Assembly (NCBI GenBank): GCA_963774195.1
Contig: CAVZDY010000003.1
Span: 992,001 to 1,056,000, forward strand
DNA length: 64,000 bases
Origin: Roseiarcus sp963774195
GTDB taxonomy: Bacteria; Pseudomonadota; Alphaproteobacteria; Rhizobiales; Beijerinckiaceae
Reading direction: 5' to 3'
Shown: piece by piece, positions 47,734 through 57,094 of the stretch
Layout of the letters: the number at the start of each line of letters is the position of its first letter
Position numbering within the stretch: position 1 is the stretch's first letter
Notes under the pieces: model-generated
Told to the model about the DNA's origin: nothing
Databases searched by the model: none
What the model saw: only the letters and a program-made list of their open reading frames with translations
Program-made: the position numbers and the translations under genes

Positions 47734-48585
47734 ATGTCTGGCAAAAAAGGACGAGACGACGGCCAGAAGCCACAAAGTCCTGATGTTTCTGGACGCACGG
47801 AAAAGCTGAAGCGAAAGGACTACGAGAACGAGTTGGCTCGATTGCACGGCGAACTCGTCAAGCTGCAATTATGGGTTATCGACAAGGCCTTGAAAGTGTG
47901 CGTCGTTTTCGAGGGCCGCGACGGCGCAGGCAAGGGCGGCGTCATCAAGGCGATTACCGAGCGGGTAAGCCCGCGCGTGTTCCGAGTTGTCGCGCTTCCG
48001 GCGCCGACCGAGCGCGAGAAATCGCAGATGTACCTGCAGCGCTACATTCCCCATCTGCCGGCCGCGGGCGAAGTCGTGCTGTTCGATCGCAGCTGGTACA
48101 ACCGTGCGGGGGTCGAAAGGGTCATGGAATTCACGTCGATGGATTCGGTGCGCCGCTTTCTCACCATTACGCCGGCCGTCGAAAAGGCCATGGTCGAATC
48201 GGGCATTATTCTGCTGAAGTATTGGCTGGAGGTGAGCCAGGAGGAGCAGCAGCGGCGCCTCGATGAGCGCATCAACGACGACCGCAAGATCTGGAAGCTG
48301 TCGCCGATGGACCTGAAGTCTTTCTCCAGGTGGTACGACTATTCGCGCGCACGGGACGATATGTTCGCCGCGACTGACACGGCATGGGCTCCCTGGTTCG
48401 TCGTACGGTCCGACGACAAGCGGCGCGCGCGGCTGAACGTACTCACGCATCTCTTGTCGAATATTCCGGTCGGCGAGACGCGGCGCGAGAAGCCGACTTT
48501 GCCGAAACGTCAGAAACCTGACGGCTATGAGGAGCCGCGCTACCCGTACAAATTCGTGCCCGAACTCTCGTGGCCATCGCGTTGA
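47734..48585 (+). CDS. ppk2: Polyphosphate kinase 2
   Basis: PPK2-family P-loop kinase of 283 residues that uses polyphosphate to phosphorylate nucleoside diphosphates. Walker A is EGRDGAGKGG, the lid region EREKSQMYLQRYIPHLP, Walker B EVVLFDRSWYNRAGVERVM. The single-domain length suggests a class I enzyme. The start at 47734 (MSGKKG) is favoured by the Shine-Dalgarno GGGAG. Its neighbours (phosphoketolase, sugar phosphorylase remnant) fit a role in energy conservation under stress. Confidence 0.93.
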   Translation: MSGKKGRDDGQKPQSPDVSGRTEKLKRKDYENELARLHGELVKLQLWVIDKALKVCVVFEGRDGAGKGGVIKAITERVSPRVFRVVALPAPTEREKSQMYLQRYIPHLPAAGEVVLFDRSWYNRAGVERVMEFTSMDSVRRFLTITPAVEKAMVESGIILLKYWLEVSQEEQQRRLDERINDDRKIWKLSPMDLKSFSRWYDYSRARDDMFAATDTAWAPWFVVRSDDKRRARLNVLTHLLSNIPVGETRREKPTLPKRQKPDGYEEPRYPYKFVPELSWPSR

Positions 48586-48636
48586 CCTCGACGTCCGGGG
48601 TTGGTGTGCGAGGCGACTCTTGGGTAGGCGGGGAAC

Positions 48637-49074
48637 ATGACCAACTTTGGCGATATGGAGAAAGACTCTCCTGTTCCAAAGGCGTCGCAGGAGAACCAAT
48701 TCGCCTGGCTCCGCACCCGGCTCAGCATCGAGAACACCTTGCTGGCGTGGATTAGAAGTGCGACCGGGCTGATCAGCTTCGGATTCGCAATCTTCGAGAT
48801 CCCCAATCGGTTGCTCAACGCACCCGGTGTAGCGCCCCCCGTGGCGCCCCAAATGCCTCGCAACATTGCAATCTTATTGATCGCCGCGGGTGTCGGAGGG
48901 CTCGTTGTCGCGTGCTGGCAATACCGCTGGCTGGTTAATAGGCTTTGGGGTCCGGAATTCCGACCGATGGTCGGGGTCCATGAACACAGAATGCAAGCGC
49001 CGGCTCTGATGATTGCAATTCTGGTCATCTTGATCGGAATTCTCGCCATCGTCGCCGTGGTGACGCGGATTTAG
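48637..49074 (+). CDS. DUF202-family small membrane protein (YidH-like)
   Basis: 145 residues with three hydrophobic segments: around TLLAWIRSATGLISFGFAIF, NIAILLIAAGVGGLVVACW and MIAILVILIGILAIVAVV. LAxxRTxLAxxRTxLAWIRT-like sequence (here FAWLRTRLSIENTLLAWIR) is the DUF202 mark. Function unknown. It lies 50 nt after ppk2 and may be cotranscribed. Confidence 0.87.
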   Translation: MTNFGDMEKDSPVPKASQENQFAWLRTRLSIENTLLAWIRSATGLISFGFAIFEIPNRLLNAPGVAPPVAPQMPRNIAILLIAAGVGGLVVACWQYRWLVNRLWGPEFRPMVGVHEHRMQAPALMIAILVILIGILAIVAVVTRI

Positions 49075-49124
49075 CGACGGCGTCGGGCCCCCACGCCGGT
49101 CCACATTCTGATATTGAAGTGCGA

Positions 49125-49883
49125 TCAGTTGAGCAGGTCGCCCAAGTCATTCACCACGAGATCGGCGCCGTGGCGCCGAAGCTCTTCGGCGTTCCCCTTG
49201 CGCGCGACGCCGATCACCAGGCCGAAGTGCCCATGCGCGCCCGCCTCGACGCCGGAAAGGGCGTCCTCGATGACGACTGCACGCGCAGGCTCGACCTCGA
49301 GCAAGCTCGCGGCTTTCAAGAACGCGTCCGGAGCCGGTTTCCCCGCGAGTTTCAACGTCTGGATCAGGTTGCCGTCGACTTGCGCGTCGAACAGCGCGTC
49401 CAACCTCGCCGCCCTCAACACCGCGGTGCAGTTCTGACTGGAGGTGACGACAGCGGTCTTGAACCCCTCGTGGCGCAGACGCTCGATCAGCTTTACGCTT
49501 CCCTCGTAGGGCTGCACGCCTTGCTTCTCGATGAGCGCATTGACCAATTCGTTCTTGCGATTGCCGAGGCCGCATATGGTTTCGAGGCTTGGAGGATCGT
49601 CCGGGCTTCCCTCAGGCAGATCTATTCCGCGTGAATCGAGAAAGGCGCGAACGCCGTCAAAGCGAGGCCTGCCGTCGACGTAAAGGCGGTAGTCCGCGTC
49701 GGGGTCGAAGGGCCGAAAGGCTTCGCCGTTGAGGGCCGCACGGGCTTGGAGATATACGTCGAACATCTCCCGCCAACACGCCGCATGCAGCCTCGCTGTA
49801 TCCGTTATCACGCCGTCGAGATCGAGAAGGACGGCGTCGTACCGGTCGCGGGAGCCGACGGGATTGCTTTCCGACTGCGGCAT
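49125..49883 (-). CDS. HAD hydrolase, beta-phosphoglucomutase family
   Basis: 252 residues. The HAD nucleophile motif is DLDGVITDTARLH, the Thr/Ser motif VVTSSQN, the Lys in KPAPDAFLKA and the acidic motif VIEDALSGVEAGA. Cap insertion follows the first motif. Members of this type interconvert beta-glucose-1-phosphate and glucose-6-phosphate and are often encoded beside GH65 phosphorylases, as here. The start at 49883 has GAGGAG upstream. Third gene after the GH65 remnant and phosphoketolase on the same strand. Confidence 0.9.
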   Translation of the reverse strand: MPQSESNPVGSRDRYDAVLLDLDGVITDTARLHAACWREMFDVYLQARAALNGEAFRPFDPDADYRLYVDGRPRFDGVRAFLDSRGIDLPEGSPDDPPSLETICGLGNRKNELVNALIEKQGVQPYEGSVKLIERLRHEGFKTAVVTSSQNCTAVLRAARLDALFDAQVDGNLIQTLKLAGKPAPDAFLKAASLLEVEPARAVVIEDALSGVEAGAHGHFGLVIGVARKGNAEELRRHGADLVVNDLGDLLN

Positions 49884-49950
49884 TGATGGCTCTCCTCTGC
49901 TGGAGGACATCTCTCAGTCAAAGAGCGACCGCCCGGTATGGCGCGCTCCG

Positions 49951-52359
49951 TCACACATTGTCCGCTTCCGTTGACGCAACCGCTCCTTTGCGCGCGGCTT
50001 CATGCCCCCAACGCCAACCCGTAATCTCCGGCATGTCGTCGCCGTAACGGCGAATGTACTGCCTATGCTGAATGAGCTTGTCCCGGACGGCCTGCTTGGC
50101 GTAGGCGGCGCGCGCTCCGAGCTTCGGCACGCGGTCGATCACGTCCTCCACCAGATGGAAGCGATCGAGATCGTTGAGCACGCACATATCGAACGGCGTC
50201 GTCGTCGTACCCTCTTCTTTGTAGCCACGCACGTGAATGTTGTCGTGGCCCGCGCGCCGGTAGGTGAGACGGTGGATGAGCCAGGGATAGCCGTGGAAGG
50301 CGAAGATGATCGGCTTGTCGGGGGTAAACAGCACGTCGAATTCGGCGTCTGATAGGCCGTGCGGGTGCTCGCGCGGCTGCTGCAGCTTCATCAGATTGAC
50401 GACATTGATGACGCGCACCTTCAGGTCTGGAGCGTAACGGCGCAGCAGGTCGACGGCCGCCAGCGTCTCCAACGTCGGCACGTCGCCGCAACAGGCCATC
50501 ACGACGTCGGGCTCGCCACCGCGGTCGTTGCTCGCCCACTCCCAAATTCCTAGTCCAGCTTCGCAGTGCCGGAGCGCCTCATCCATCGTCAGCCATTGCG
50601 GCGCCGGTTGCTTGCCGGCCACCACCACGTTGACGTAGTTCCGGCTGCGCAAGCAATGATCGGTGACCGAGAGCAGACAATTGGCGTCCGGCGGCAGGTA
50701 GACGCGAACGATCTCGGCCTTCTTGTTGATGACGTGGTCGATGAAGCCGGGGTCTTGATGGCTGAAGCCATTATGATCCTGGCGCCAGACGTGGCTCGAC
50801 AGCAGATAGTTCAGCGAAGCAATCGGCCGCCGCCAGGGAATTTCGTTGCAGACCTTCAGCCACTTCGCATGCTGGTTGAACATCGAGTCGATGATATGGA
50901 TGAAGGCCTCGTAGCATGAGAAGAAGCCGTGCCGCCCTGTCAGGAGATAGCCCTCCAGCCAGCCCTGGCACTGATGTTCGCTCAGCATCTCCATGACGCG
51001 CCCATCGGCGGCGAGGTGGTCGTCCCACGACAAGATCTCCGCGTTCCAGGCGCGATTGGTCACTTCGAGGACGTCCTGCCAGCGGTTCGAGTTGTTCTCG
51101 TCGGGACTGAAGAGCCGGAAGTTCCTGGCATCGAGATTCATCTTCATCACATCGCGCAGGAAGCGGCCCATCACGCGGGTGGACTCGGCGGTGACCGCAC
51201 CGGGGGCCGGCACGTCCACCGCGTAGTCCTGGAAGTTCGGCAGGCGCAGTTGGCGCATCAGCAGGCCGCCGTTTGTGTGCGGATTGGCGCTCATGCGCCG
51301 GTTGCCTTGCGGAGGCAGTTCCGCCAGCTCAGGCCTGAGGCGGCCCTTGCCGTCGAACAGCTCGTGAGGCCGGTAGCTCTTCATCCACTCCTCGAGGATG
51401 CGCACGTGGCCGGGATTCTCTTGCATCTGGCCCATGGGGACCTGATGTGATCGCCAATAGTCCTCGGTGCGCTTCCCGTCGATTTCTTTCGGACAGGTCC
51501 AGCCCTTCGGCGTACGGAGCACGATCATCGGCCAACGCGGCCGCTCGGTGGAATCGCCCTGACGCGCGCGAGCCTTAATCCGCTGGATGTCGCTGATCGC
51601 CGTATCGAGCGCGCTCGCCATCAGGCCGTGCATCGTCTGGGGCTCATCCCCTTCGACGAAAATAGGGGCATAGCCATAGCCGCGGAATAGATTATCGAGC
51701 TCCTCGTGGCTGATGCGCGCGAGGACGGTCGGATTGGCGATCTTGTAGCCATTGAGATGCAGGATCGGGAGAACCGCCCCGTCCGTCGCGGGATTCAGGA
51801 ACTTGTTGGAATGCCAACTTGTCGCGAGCGGACCTGTCTCCGCCTCGCCGTCGCCGACGACGCAGGCGACGATCAGGTCTGGATTGTCGAAGGCGGCGCC
51901 GTAAGCATGAGAGAGGGCGTAACCGAGTTCGCCGCCTTCGTGGATCGAGCCCGGCGTCTCCGGCGCCACATGGCTCGGGATGCCGCCAGGAAACGAGAAT
52001 TGCGTGAAGAGGCGTTTCATGCCGTCTTCGTCGGGAGAGATCTCCGGATAGACCTCGCTGTAAGTTCCCTCGAGGTAGGCGTTCGCGACCAACGCAGGTC
52101 CGCCATGTCCAGGGCCGGTGATATAGATCATGTCGAGGTCGTGTTTTTTGATCAGCCGGTTCAGATGAACGTAGATGAAGTTCAAACCCGGCGTGGTCCC
52201 CCAGTGGCCAAGGAGCCGCGGCTTGATGTGTTCCTTCGTCAGAGAGTCCTTAAGCAACGGATTGTCGTAGAGATAGATCTGGCCGATCGAGAGGTAGTTG
52301 GCGGCCCGCCAATATGCGTCCATCAATTCCCATTCCTTATCGGACAGCGCGCTCTCCAT
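49951..52359 (-). CDS. xfp: Phosphoketolase
   Basis: Thiamine-diphosphate enzyme of 802 residues that cleaves xylulose-5-phosphate and/or fructose-6-phosphate to acetyl phosphate. Characteristic stretches include GHWGTTPGLNFIY, YITGPGHGGPALVANAYLEG, ThDP-binding VGDGEAETGPLATSWH and a C-terminal GYKEEGTTTTPFDM. GGGAGG lies 5 nt before the ATG. No acetate kinase is seen nearby. Between the HAD gene and the truncated GH65 gene on one strand. Confidence 0.96.
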   Translation of the reverse strand: MESALSDKEWELMDAYWRAANYLSIGQIYLYDNPLLKDSLTKEHIKPRLLGHWGTTPGLNFIYVHLNRLIKKHDLDMIYITGPGHGGPALVANAYLEGTYSEVYPEISPDEDGMKRLFTQFSFPGGIPSHVAPETPGSIHEGGELGYALSHAYGAAFDNPDLIVACVVGDGEAETGPLATSWHSNKFLNPATDGAVLPILHLNGYKIANPTVLARISHEELDNLFRGYGYAPIFVEGDEPQTMHGLMASALDTAISDIQRIKARARQGDSTERPRWPMIVLRTPKGWTCPKEIDGKRTEDYWRSHQVPMGQMQENPGHVRILEEWMKSYRPHELFDGKGRLRPELAELPPQGNRRMSANPHTNGGLLMRQLRLPNFQDYAVDVPAPGAVTAESTRVMGRFLRDVMKMNLDARNFRLFSPDENNSNRWQDVLEVTNRAWNAEILSWDDHLAADGRVMEMLSEHQCQGWLEGYLLTGRHGFFSCYEAFIHIIDSMFNQHAKWLKVCNEIPWRRPIASLNYLLSSHVWRQDHNGFSHQDPGFIDHVINKKAEIVRVYLPPDANCLLSVTDHCLRSRNYVNVVVAGKQPAPQWLTMDEALRHCEAGLGIWEWASNDRGGEPDVVMACCGDVPTLETLAAVDLLRRYAPDLKVRVINVVNLMKLQQPREHPHGLSDAEFDVLFTPDKPIIFAFHGYPWLIHRLTYRRAGHDNIHVRGYKEEGTTTTPFDMCVLNDLDRFHLVEDVIDRVPKLGARAAYAKQAVRDKLIQHRQYIRRYGDDMPEITGWRWGHEAARKGAVASTEADNV

Positions 52360-52419
52360 TATCGCCTCCCTCTTGTCCGCGTGAGCGGCGGCGTGGGCAT
52401 TTCGCTCGTCGCGCCCAAG

Positions 52420-53637
52420 CTACGCCGTGACCTGAAGCGTCGAACCTTCGCGCAGTTGCCGCATCGCGCCTGCGATCCGCATCTCCATCGGCTCGCCGCT
52501 CATCAGAGTCGCCGCTACGGTTCTTCCCTTGATGTGGATCGCCACGGTTCGTCCTCGCCAGCGCACGCGGAACGACAGGCTCCGCCACTGTGGGGGCAAC
52601 ATCGGATCGAGGCCCAACGCATCGTTCCTCATGTCGAGGCCCGCGAAGCCAAAGAGAACCGCCTGCCAAAGGCCGCCGAGCGCCGCAATGCGCACGCCGC
52701 CTGCGGTGTTCGGATCGAAGTCGATGGCAAGGTCGAGAGACGCGGTCGCGCGGAAATAACGAAGCGCCATGTCCGCATCGCCCAGACGCGCGGCGACCAG
52801 CGCATGGAACGCCGGGCTGAGCGAACTGCCATGAGCGCAGCGCGGCTCGTAGTAGCGGAAATTCGTTTCCGCCAGGCCGCCAGGAAATTCCTCGGGCAGC
52901 AGCGCGATGAGCGCCACGACGTCGGACTGTTTCACCACCTGCGAGCGCTGGGTGCGTTCGCGGCCGATCACGACGTCGATGGGCGCCGTGCGGTCGGCAT
53001 AAGCCGTGAGGTCGAGCGGCTCCAGGGCATAATAACCCGCGAATTGCTCGTAGAGGCCAGAGCGAGGATCGACGCCGGTCGGGATGTAGAGGACCGCGTC
53101 GCGCCAATCGCCAAGTTCGTCTTCGCCGAGCGCGAGCTTTTCGCGCAGCGCGGCCTCACGATCGGGCCAGCGCGCATGCAGTCCTTTGGCCGCTACCTCC
53201 TTGTAGACCTTGGCCTGAGACAACGGCTTCGCCTTGTCGATGACACCCCCTTCCATCATTGCCGAGCGGGTCTGCTCATAAAGCTCCTGATTCTCGAACT
53301 CTGTCTTGTATCGCTCAAAGACCGACGGTCCGCCGCCCTCGTTTTGAGTCTCCAGGACCAGATCGGCGACCAGGTCGCGCGCTTGCGGTACCGCGTCGTC
53401 AGAAAATTGGAGAAGCTTGTCGGCTATCTTCCGGAAAAACTGCTTCATGCCGTCCGGCAAAGGGCGGTCATGCTGCAGGCAAACTCGGAACGCAGCCCAA
53501 AGCGCCAGCGCGTTGCCTGTGCGGTTGTATCGCGCGAGGAACATATTGATCTCGGCGTCCGCCAGCTTCGAACCTCCCGACATCTCCACAGGCGGAATAG
53601 GAGGTCTCCCCACACGTTTCTTGCGAAGATCCTTCAT
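52420..53637 (-). pseudogene. Chimeric ORF: mobile-element protein fused to GH65 C-terminal half
   Basis: 405 residues made of two unrelated parts. Residues from about 155 to the end are the C-terminal part of a GH65 disaccharide phosphorylase (GLYEQFAGYYALEPLD, RSQVVKQSDVVAL, YEPRCAHGSSLSPAFHALV). The central barrel with the catalytic Glu is missing, so it cannot be an active phosphorylase. Residues 1 to about 150 (from MKDLRKKRVGRPP to KVYKEVAAKG) are not GH65; they look like a small DNA-associated protein of the island, have more AT-rich codons and directly follow the integrase gene. GAAGGG precedes the ATG at 53637. The join is at about 53170-53190 and is best explained by a deletion from inside an island into the GH65 gene. 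Confidence 0.8.
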
Positions 53638-53744
53638 CCTGATCCCTTCGATTTCTGCGGCGGCGTTTGGTGCGGGATAGTCGTTTTCGAACGAATCTCT
53701 TAGTCCTTTGCTCTGACGAGATAACCCGCGTCCTGCAGTGGAAA

Positions 53745-55361
53745 TCAACGGGAGCCTATATACAAAGCCGAAAAATCGACGTCGATTCGTATCAACTCTA
53801 CGGCTCGCGCCAGCTGAGGCAAGTTGGAGCCTTTCGTATATCGCGAGGTCTCGCCTGGGGTGGCGTGCCCCGTTAGATGATCGAGCACGGCGTGTTCAAT
53901 TCCGGCTTGGTGCATCAACGTCGTTGCAGTGTGCCGGAAGGAGTGAAAATCGAGGCCGGGGTGGAACATATGGACTTCCTGGCGGTAACGACTAAACCAC
54001 TTTGCAAATCCATGGCCCAATCGACCGTCCGCTCCGCCAGGTTTGAGTTCGGGGAACACTCGGCTCATTGCCTTTGAGCGCTGTCCCTCCACGTAAGCGA
54101 GAAATCCGATTCGAATTAGCTCGGAGTGGATCGGCACCTTTCGAACAGCTGTAGCGTTTTTCAATTTGCGGGGCGGCCGGCTATTTATGTCAATGAACAG
54201 GATTCCCATTTCCTCGCGAATATCGTCGACCTGAAGTTGACAAATTTCTTCCTCGCGCATGCCAGAGAATACGGCGATAAGCGGTAACCAGAACCGCGCG
54301 TCCCGAAACACATGCGCGCCCGGTGTGCTTCGTCGCGCCTCTGACTTGCAACCCGCCCAAACGGGCGTCGCAAAAAGTCGTGCAAGTGCGGTTCCGTCCC
54401 ACATCTGCCGTTGATCAACCGCCGATTTACCCCCAGCGAAACTGAAACCCTTGAAGATATTCTCCGCAACCTCCCCCCTTGGGACCGCCTGCGACCAAAG
54501 CGCTGATAAAGCCGAGAAATGGCGTTTTACCGTTTTCTGGGAAATCACGGGGGAGCGGGCCGACATGGGAACGGCCGCATGGGTTGCGATGACTTCAGTG
54601 AGGGAGAGAGCCTTATAGGCGGCCGACCGACCATAGTCGCTTGGCAACCTTTCGAATTGCTCACGAAAAAGGCCAGCATCCTGTCGAGAATAGACACCGA
54701 TCGGCTTGTCTCCGCACACTTCGACGAAGAGACGATATGTGGCACTTGCCTGCGCCGAGGTCTGAAGGTCCCAACTTTTCGTAGCGATTTGACGCTCTCG
54801 GAACGCTTTACCGGCGTCGGACATCAAGGGTCCGGGTCCAACCGGCGGGGGTACAGTCGTCTCCGGTGCAGGTGTTGCCGGCGAGCTCTCGACTTGGGGC
54901 GCCTCGGCTAGTTGTAACTTGAGCAACTTGTCGCGCGGCTCGTAATTAAAGTCGCCATCGTATCTTGCCTTCAGGGCTTCTGCGAGATCCACGCCGGCAC
55001 GCAGCATCGCCTGCTTGACCTGCGAAATTTCTTCTTTGCTCAGACTCGACCACGGCATGTGCTGCTTTCGAAGCATCGCCTCGGTGACCCATGCAGCGTC
55101 TTCGAGACGGTTGCACGCCAACGAGTCCTTCGATTTCTTCGTAACGGCGTCCCAATCTCGTCTGGCCTCGCGAACTCCTTCGGTCAAATACGGCCCCGAG
55201 AGTCGGCGTTTGTTCTCTTCATCGAGGACATGTGAAAAGAAAGCTTGAACCAGGCCGGCCAGTTGAGCGTCGGTTAGCATTGGATTCCTACGGACAGCCA
55301 TAAAGAGGCGTTCGGAGACGACATATAGCTGAGATGCGCGCATCTTGGCATCGCGAGGGTC
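53745..55361 (-). pseudogene. Tyrosine integrase, C-terminal part (split by IS256-family element)
   Basis: Catalytic part of a large site-specific recombinase. The active residues are visible: Arg in SGMREEEICQL, HxxR in DFHSFRHTATT, His in LTGHATPGETS and Tyr in SRYTKGSNL. The open frame starts inside the IS end (MVQPVSYTTPGD), so the native N-terminus is not here. Joining it to the fragment at 56784-56971 after removing the IS and one target copy gives an uninterrupted protein of about 598 residues (reading ATGDPRDAKMRASQ across the join). Codons are less GC-rich than in chromosomal neighbours. Integration activity is presumably lost. Confidence 0.9.
55354..55361. repeat. Target-site duplication, left copy
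   Basis: CGAGGGTC directly left of the IS256-family element; the identical octamer follows its right end at 56784-56791. Eight bases is the usual duplication for this family. Confidence 0.85.
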
Positions 55362-56783
55362 GATCGTGTCCCCCGGCGTGGTGTAGCTGACGGGCTGGAC
55401 CATGACGATTTCCGGCTTGGGCCGGATCGGTCAGATGGCCACGGCGGGCAATCCGACGATTGGATCATCGCTCAAGGCGGCCATGGTTTCTAGTGTCATG
55501 TATCGGGCGCGCTGGACGGCCCATTCGTCGTTCTGCTCCAAGAGGATCGCGCCGACGAGCCTGACGATCGCCTCGTCGTTGGGAAAGATGCCGACGACTT
55601 CGGTCCGTCGCTTGATCTCGCCGTTGAGGCGTTCGATCCCGTTGGTTGAGTGGATCTTCGGCCAGTGATCGGCGGGGAAGCCCATATAGGCGAGCACGTC
55701 GTCCTCGGCCTCGTCCATGAACACGGAGAGCTTGGGCAGCTTGGACCTGAGCTGGTCGGCGATCTTGCGCCATTGCGCCTTGGCGGCCTCGGCGCTGTCT
55801 TGGGCGAAGGCGGTGGCGATAAAGGCCGAAACGACGCGCCGGCTGCTCTTGCCCGCGTGGGCGAGCGAGTTGCGCATGGTGTGGACGCGGCAGCGCTGCC
55901 ATGTGGCGTTCATCAACTTGGCGACGGACGCCTTGATGCCCTCATGCGCGTCGGAGATGACCAGCTTGACGCCGCGCAGCCCGCGCCGGCGCAGCTTGCG
56001 CAGGAATTCGGTCCAGAACGTCTCCGCCTCCGAGGGGCCGATATCCATCCCCAGCACCTCGCGCCTGCCGTCCGTGTTGACCCCCACCGCGACGATCACG
56101 GCGACCGAGACGATGCGATGGTTGCGGCGGACTTTCACATAGGTGGCGTCGAGCCAGACATACGGCCAGTCGCCTTCGAGCGGACGGTCGAGGAAGGCTT
56201 TGACCCGCTCGTCGATCTCCTCGCATAGCCGGCTGACCTGGCTCTTGGAGACGCCGGCGCCGCCCATCGCCTTGACCAAATCGTCGACCGAGCGCGTCGA
56301 GACGCCCTGGACATAAGCTTCCTGGATCACGGCGGTCAGCGCCTTCTCCGCCAGCCGCCGCGGCTCCAGAAAGCTCGGGAAATAGGAGCCCTTGCGCAGC
56401 TTGGGGATGCGCAGCTCGACCGTGCCGGCCCGCGTCTCCCAATCTCGGTCGCGATACCCGTTGCGTTGCGCCAGCCGGTCTGGAGATCGCTCGCCATGCA
56501 CCGCGCCTGCCTTGGCGCCCACCTCCAGCTCCATCAGCCGTTCAGCCGCGAAGCCAATCATGTCGCGCAAGATATCCGCGTCAGGGGTCTTCTCCACGAA
56601 CGCGCGAAGGTTCATCATCTCGTCGGTCATTGGGGTTCCTCGGTTGCGTCGATGTTCGCAACCCGACCCTACCGGAGAACCGCCAATGACCACCGCAAGC
56701 CGCTCGCTCGCTACGGCGCCATGGGGGCGCGCTTCGCGAGCGGCTTGCTCCGCCGCTGCTACACCATCACTGGGGACACGACC
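55362..56783 (-). mobile_element. IS256-family insertion sequence, 1422 bp
   Basis: Bounded by imperfect terminal inverted repeats of about 26 bp (left 55362-55387, right 56758-56783), matching at about 21 of 26 positions and sharing TCGTGTCCCC and TGGTGTAGC. It is flanked by the 8-bp duplication CGAGGGTC and contains one transposase gene. It lies inside an integrase gene in the same orientation. The intact ends and duplication suggest a fairly recent insertion. Confidence 0.92.
55431..56630 (-). CDS. IS256-family (mutator-type) transposase
   Basis: 399-residue DDE transposase. Catalytic acids: Asp in VWLDATYVKV, Asp in VISDAHEG, Glu in NGIERLNGEIKRR; the C/H-containing WQRCRVHTMRN stretch stands between them. 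The gene fills nearly the whole element. The start at 56630 (MTDEMMNLR) has AGGA upstream and matches the usual family start; a longer in-frame start at 56693 is less likely. No stop or frameshift, so it may be active. Confidence 0.95.
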   Translation of the reverse strand: MTDEMMNLRAFVEKTPDADILRDMIGFAAERLMELEVGAKAGAVHGERSPDRLAQRNGYRDRDWETRAGTVELRIPKLRKGSYFPSFLEPRRLAEKALTAVIQEAYVQGVSTRSVDDLVKAMGGAGVSKSQVSRLCEEIDERVKAFLDRPLEGDWPYVWLDATYVKVRRNHRIVSVAVIVAVGVNTDGRREVLGMDIGPSEAETFWTEFLRKLRRRGLRGVKLVISDAHEGIKASVAKLMNATWQRCRVHTMRNSLAHAGKSSRRVVSAFIATAFAQDSAEAAKAQWRKIADQLRSKLPKLSVFMDEAEDDVLAYMGFPADHWPKIHSTNGIERLNGEIKRRTEVVGIFPNDEAIVRLVGAILLEQNDEWAVQRARYMTLETMAALSDDPIVGLPAVAI

Positions 56784-56791
56784 CGAGGGTC
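56784..56791. repeat. Target-site duplication, right copy
   Basis: CGAGGGTC immediately after the right end of the IS, identical to 55354-55361. On the minus strand it reads as part of the GDPR codons of the interrupted integrase. Confidence 0.85.
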
Positions 56792-56971
56792 GCCGGTAGC
56801 GAGAGAACGGACGAGCTCGCAGCGCCCAAGCCTTCTTCGCAGATCAATAGGGATGGCGCGTCGAAAATGGAAAATGCCCTGACGCAGGACGGCGTTTCTA
56901 ATCGAGGCCACACTGCTCCTTCGCCGCGCAAGCGCGGACTTTGTAGCAGCGAGTTGTAGCAATCGGATCAA
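56784..56971 (-). pseudogene. Tyrosine integrase, N-terminal fragment
   Basis: About 62 residues cut off by the IS. It contains GIFHFRRAIPIDLRRRLG followed by LVRSLATGDPR, the typical N-terminal YYFRRxVPxDLR pattern of large island integrases. The exact start is uncertain: a TTG at 56971 opens the frame, but a start closer to RNAVLRQG is possible. The frame continues directly into 55353 and below when the IS is removed. Confidence 0.85.
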
Positions 56972-57027
56972 GCCGCAGAAGCGGCCAGGGCGAAAGCTGA
57001 GCCTTTATAAGTACTTAGGAAAAAAGT

Positions 57028-57078
57028 TGGCTGGGGGACCTGGATTCGAACCAAGATTGACGGAGTCAGAGTCCGTCG
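57028..57078 (-). tRNA. 3' half of tRNA-Gln(CUG), attachment-site remnant
   Basis: On the minus strand one reads an anticodon stem-loop (ACGGA-CTCTGAC-TCCGT, anticodon CTG at 57067-57069). A T-arm (CTTGG-TTCGAAT-CCAGG) and the 3' acceptor strand ending in GCCA follow. The matching 5' acceptor TGGGGGA and the D-arm are absent; unrelated AT-rich DNA takes their place. Such 3' halves mark the far end of elements that integrate into a tRNA gene. From the orientation, the element lies to the right and the intact gene should be at its other end. Confidence 0.8.
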
Positions 57079-57094
57079 CGGCGATCCGGCAATA

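Noticed and set aside
53638..53748. N-terminal extension of the chimeric ORF to a TTG at 53748
   Set aside because: It would overlap the integrase stop and lacks a ribosome site, whereas the ATG at 53637 has a good one.
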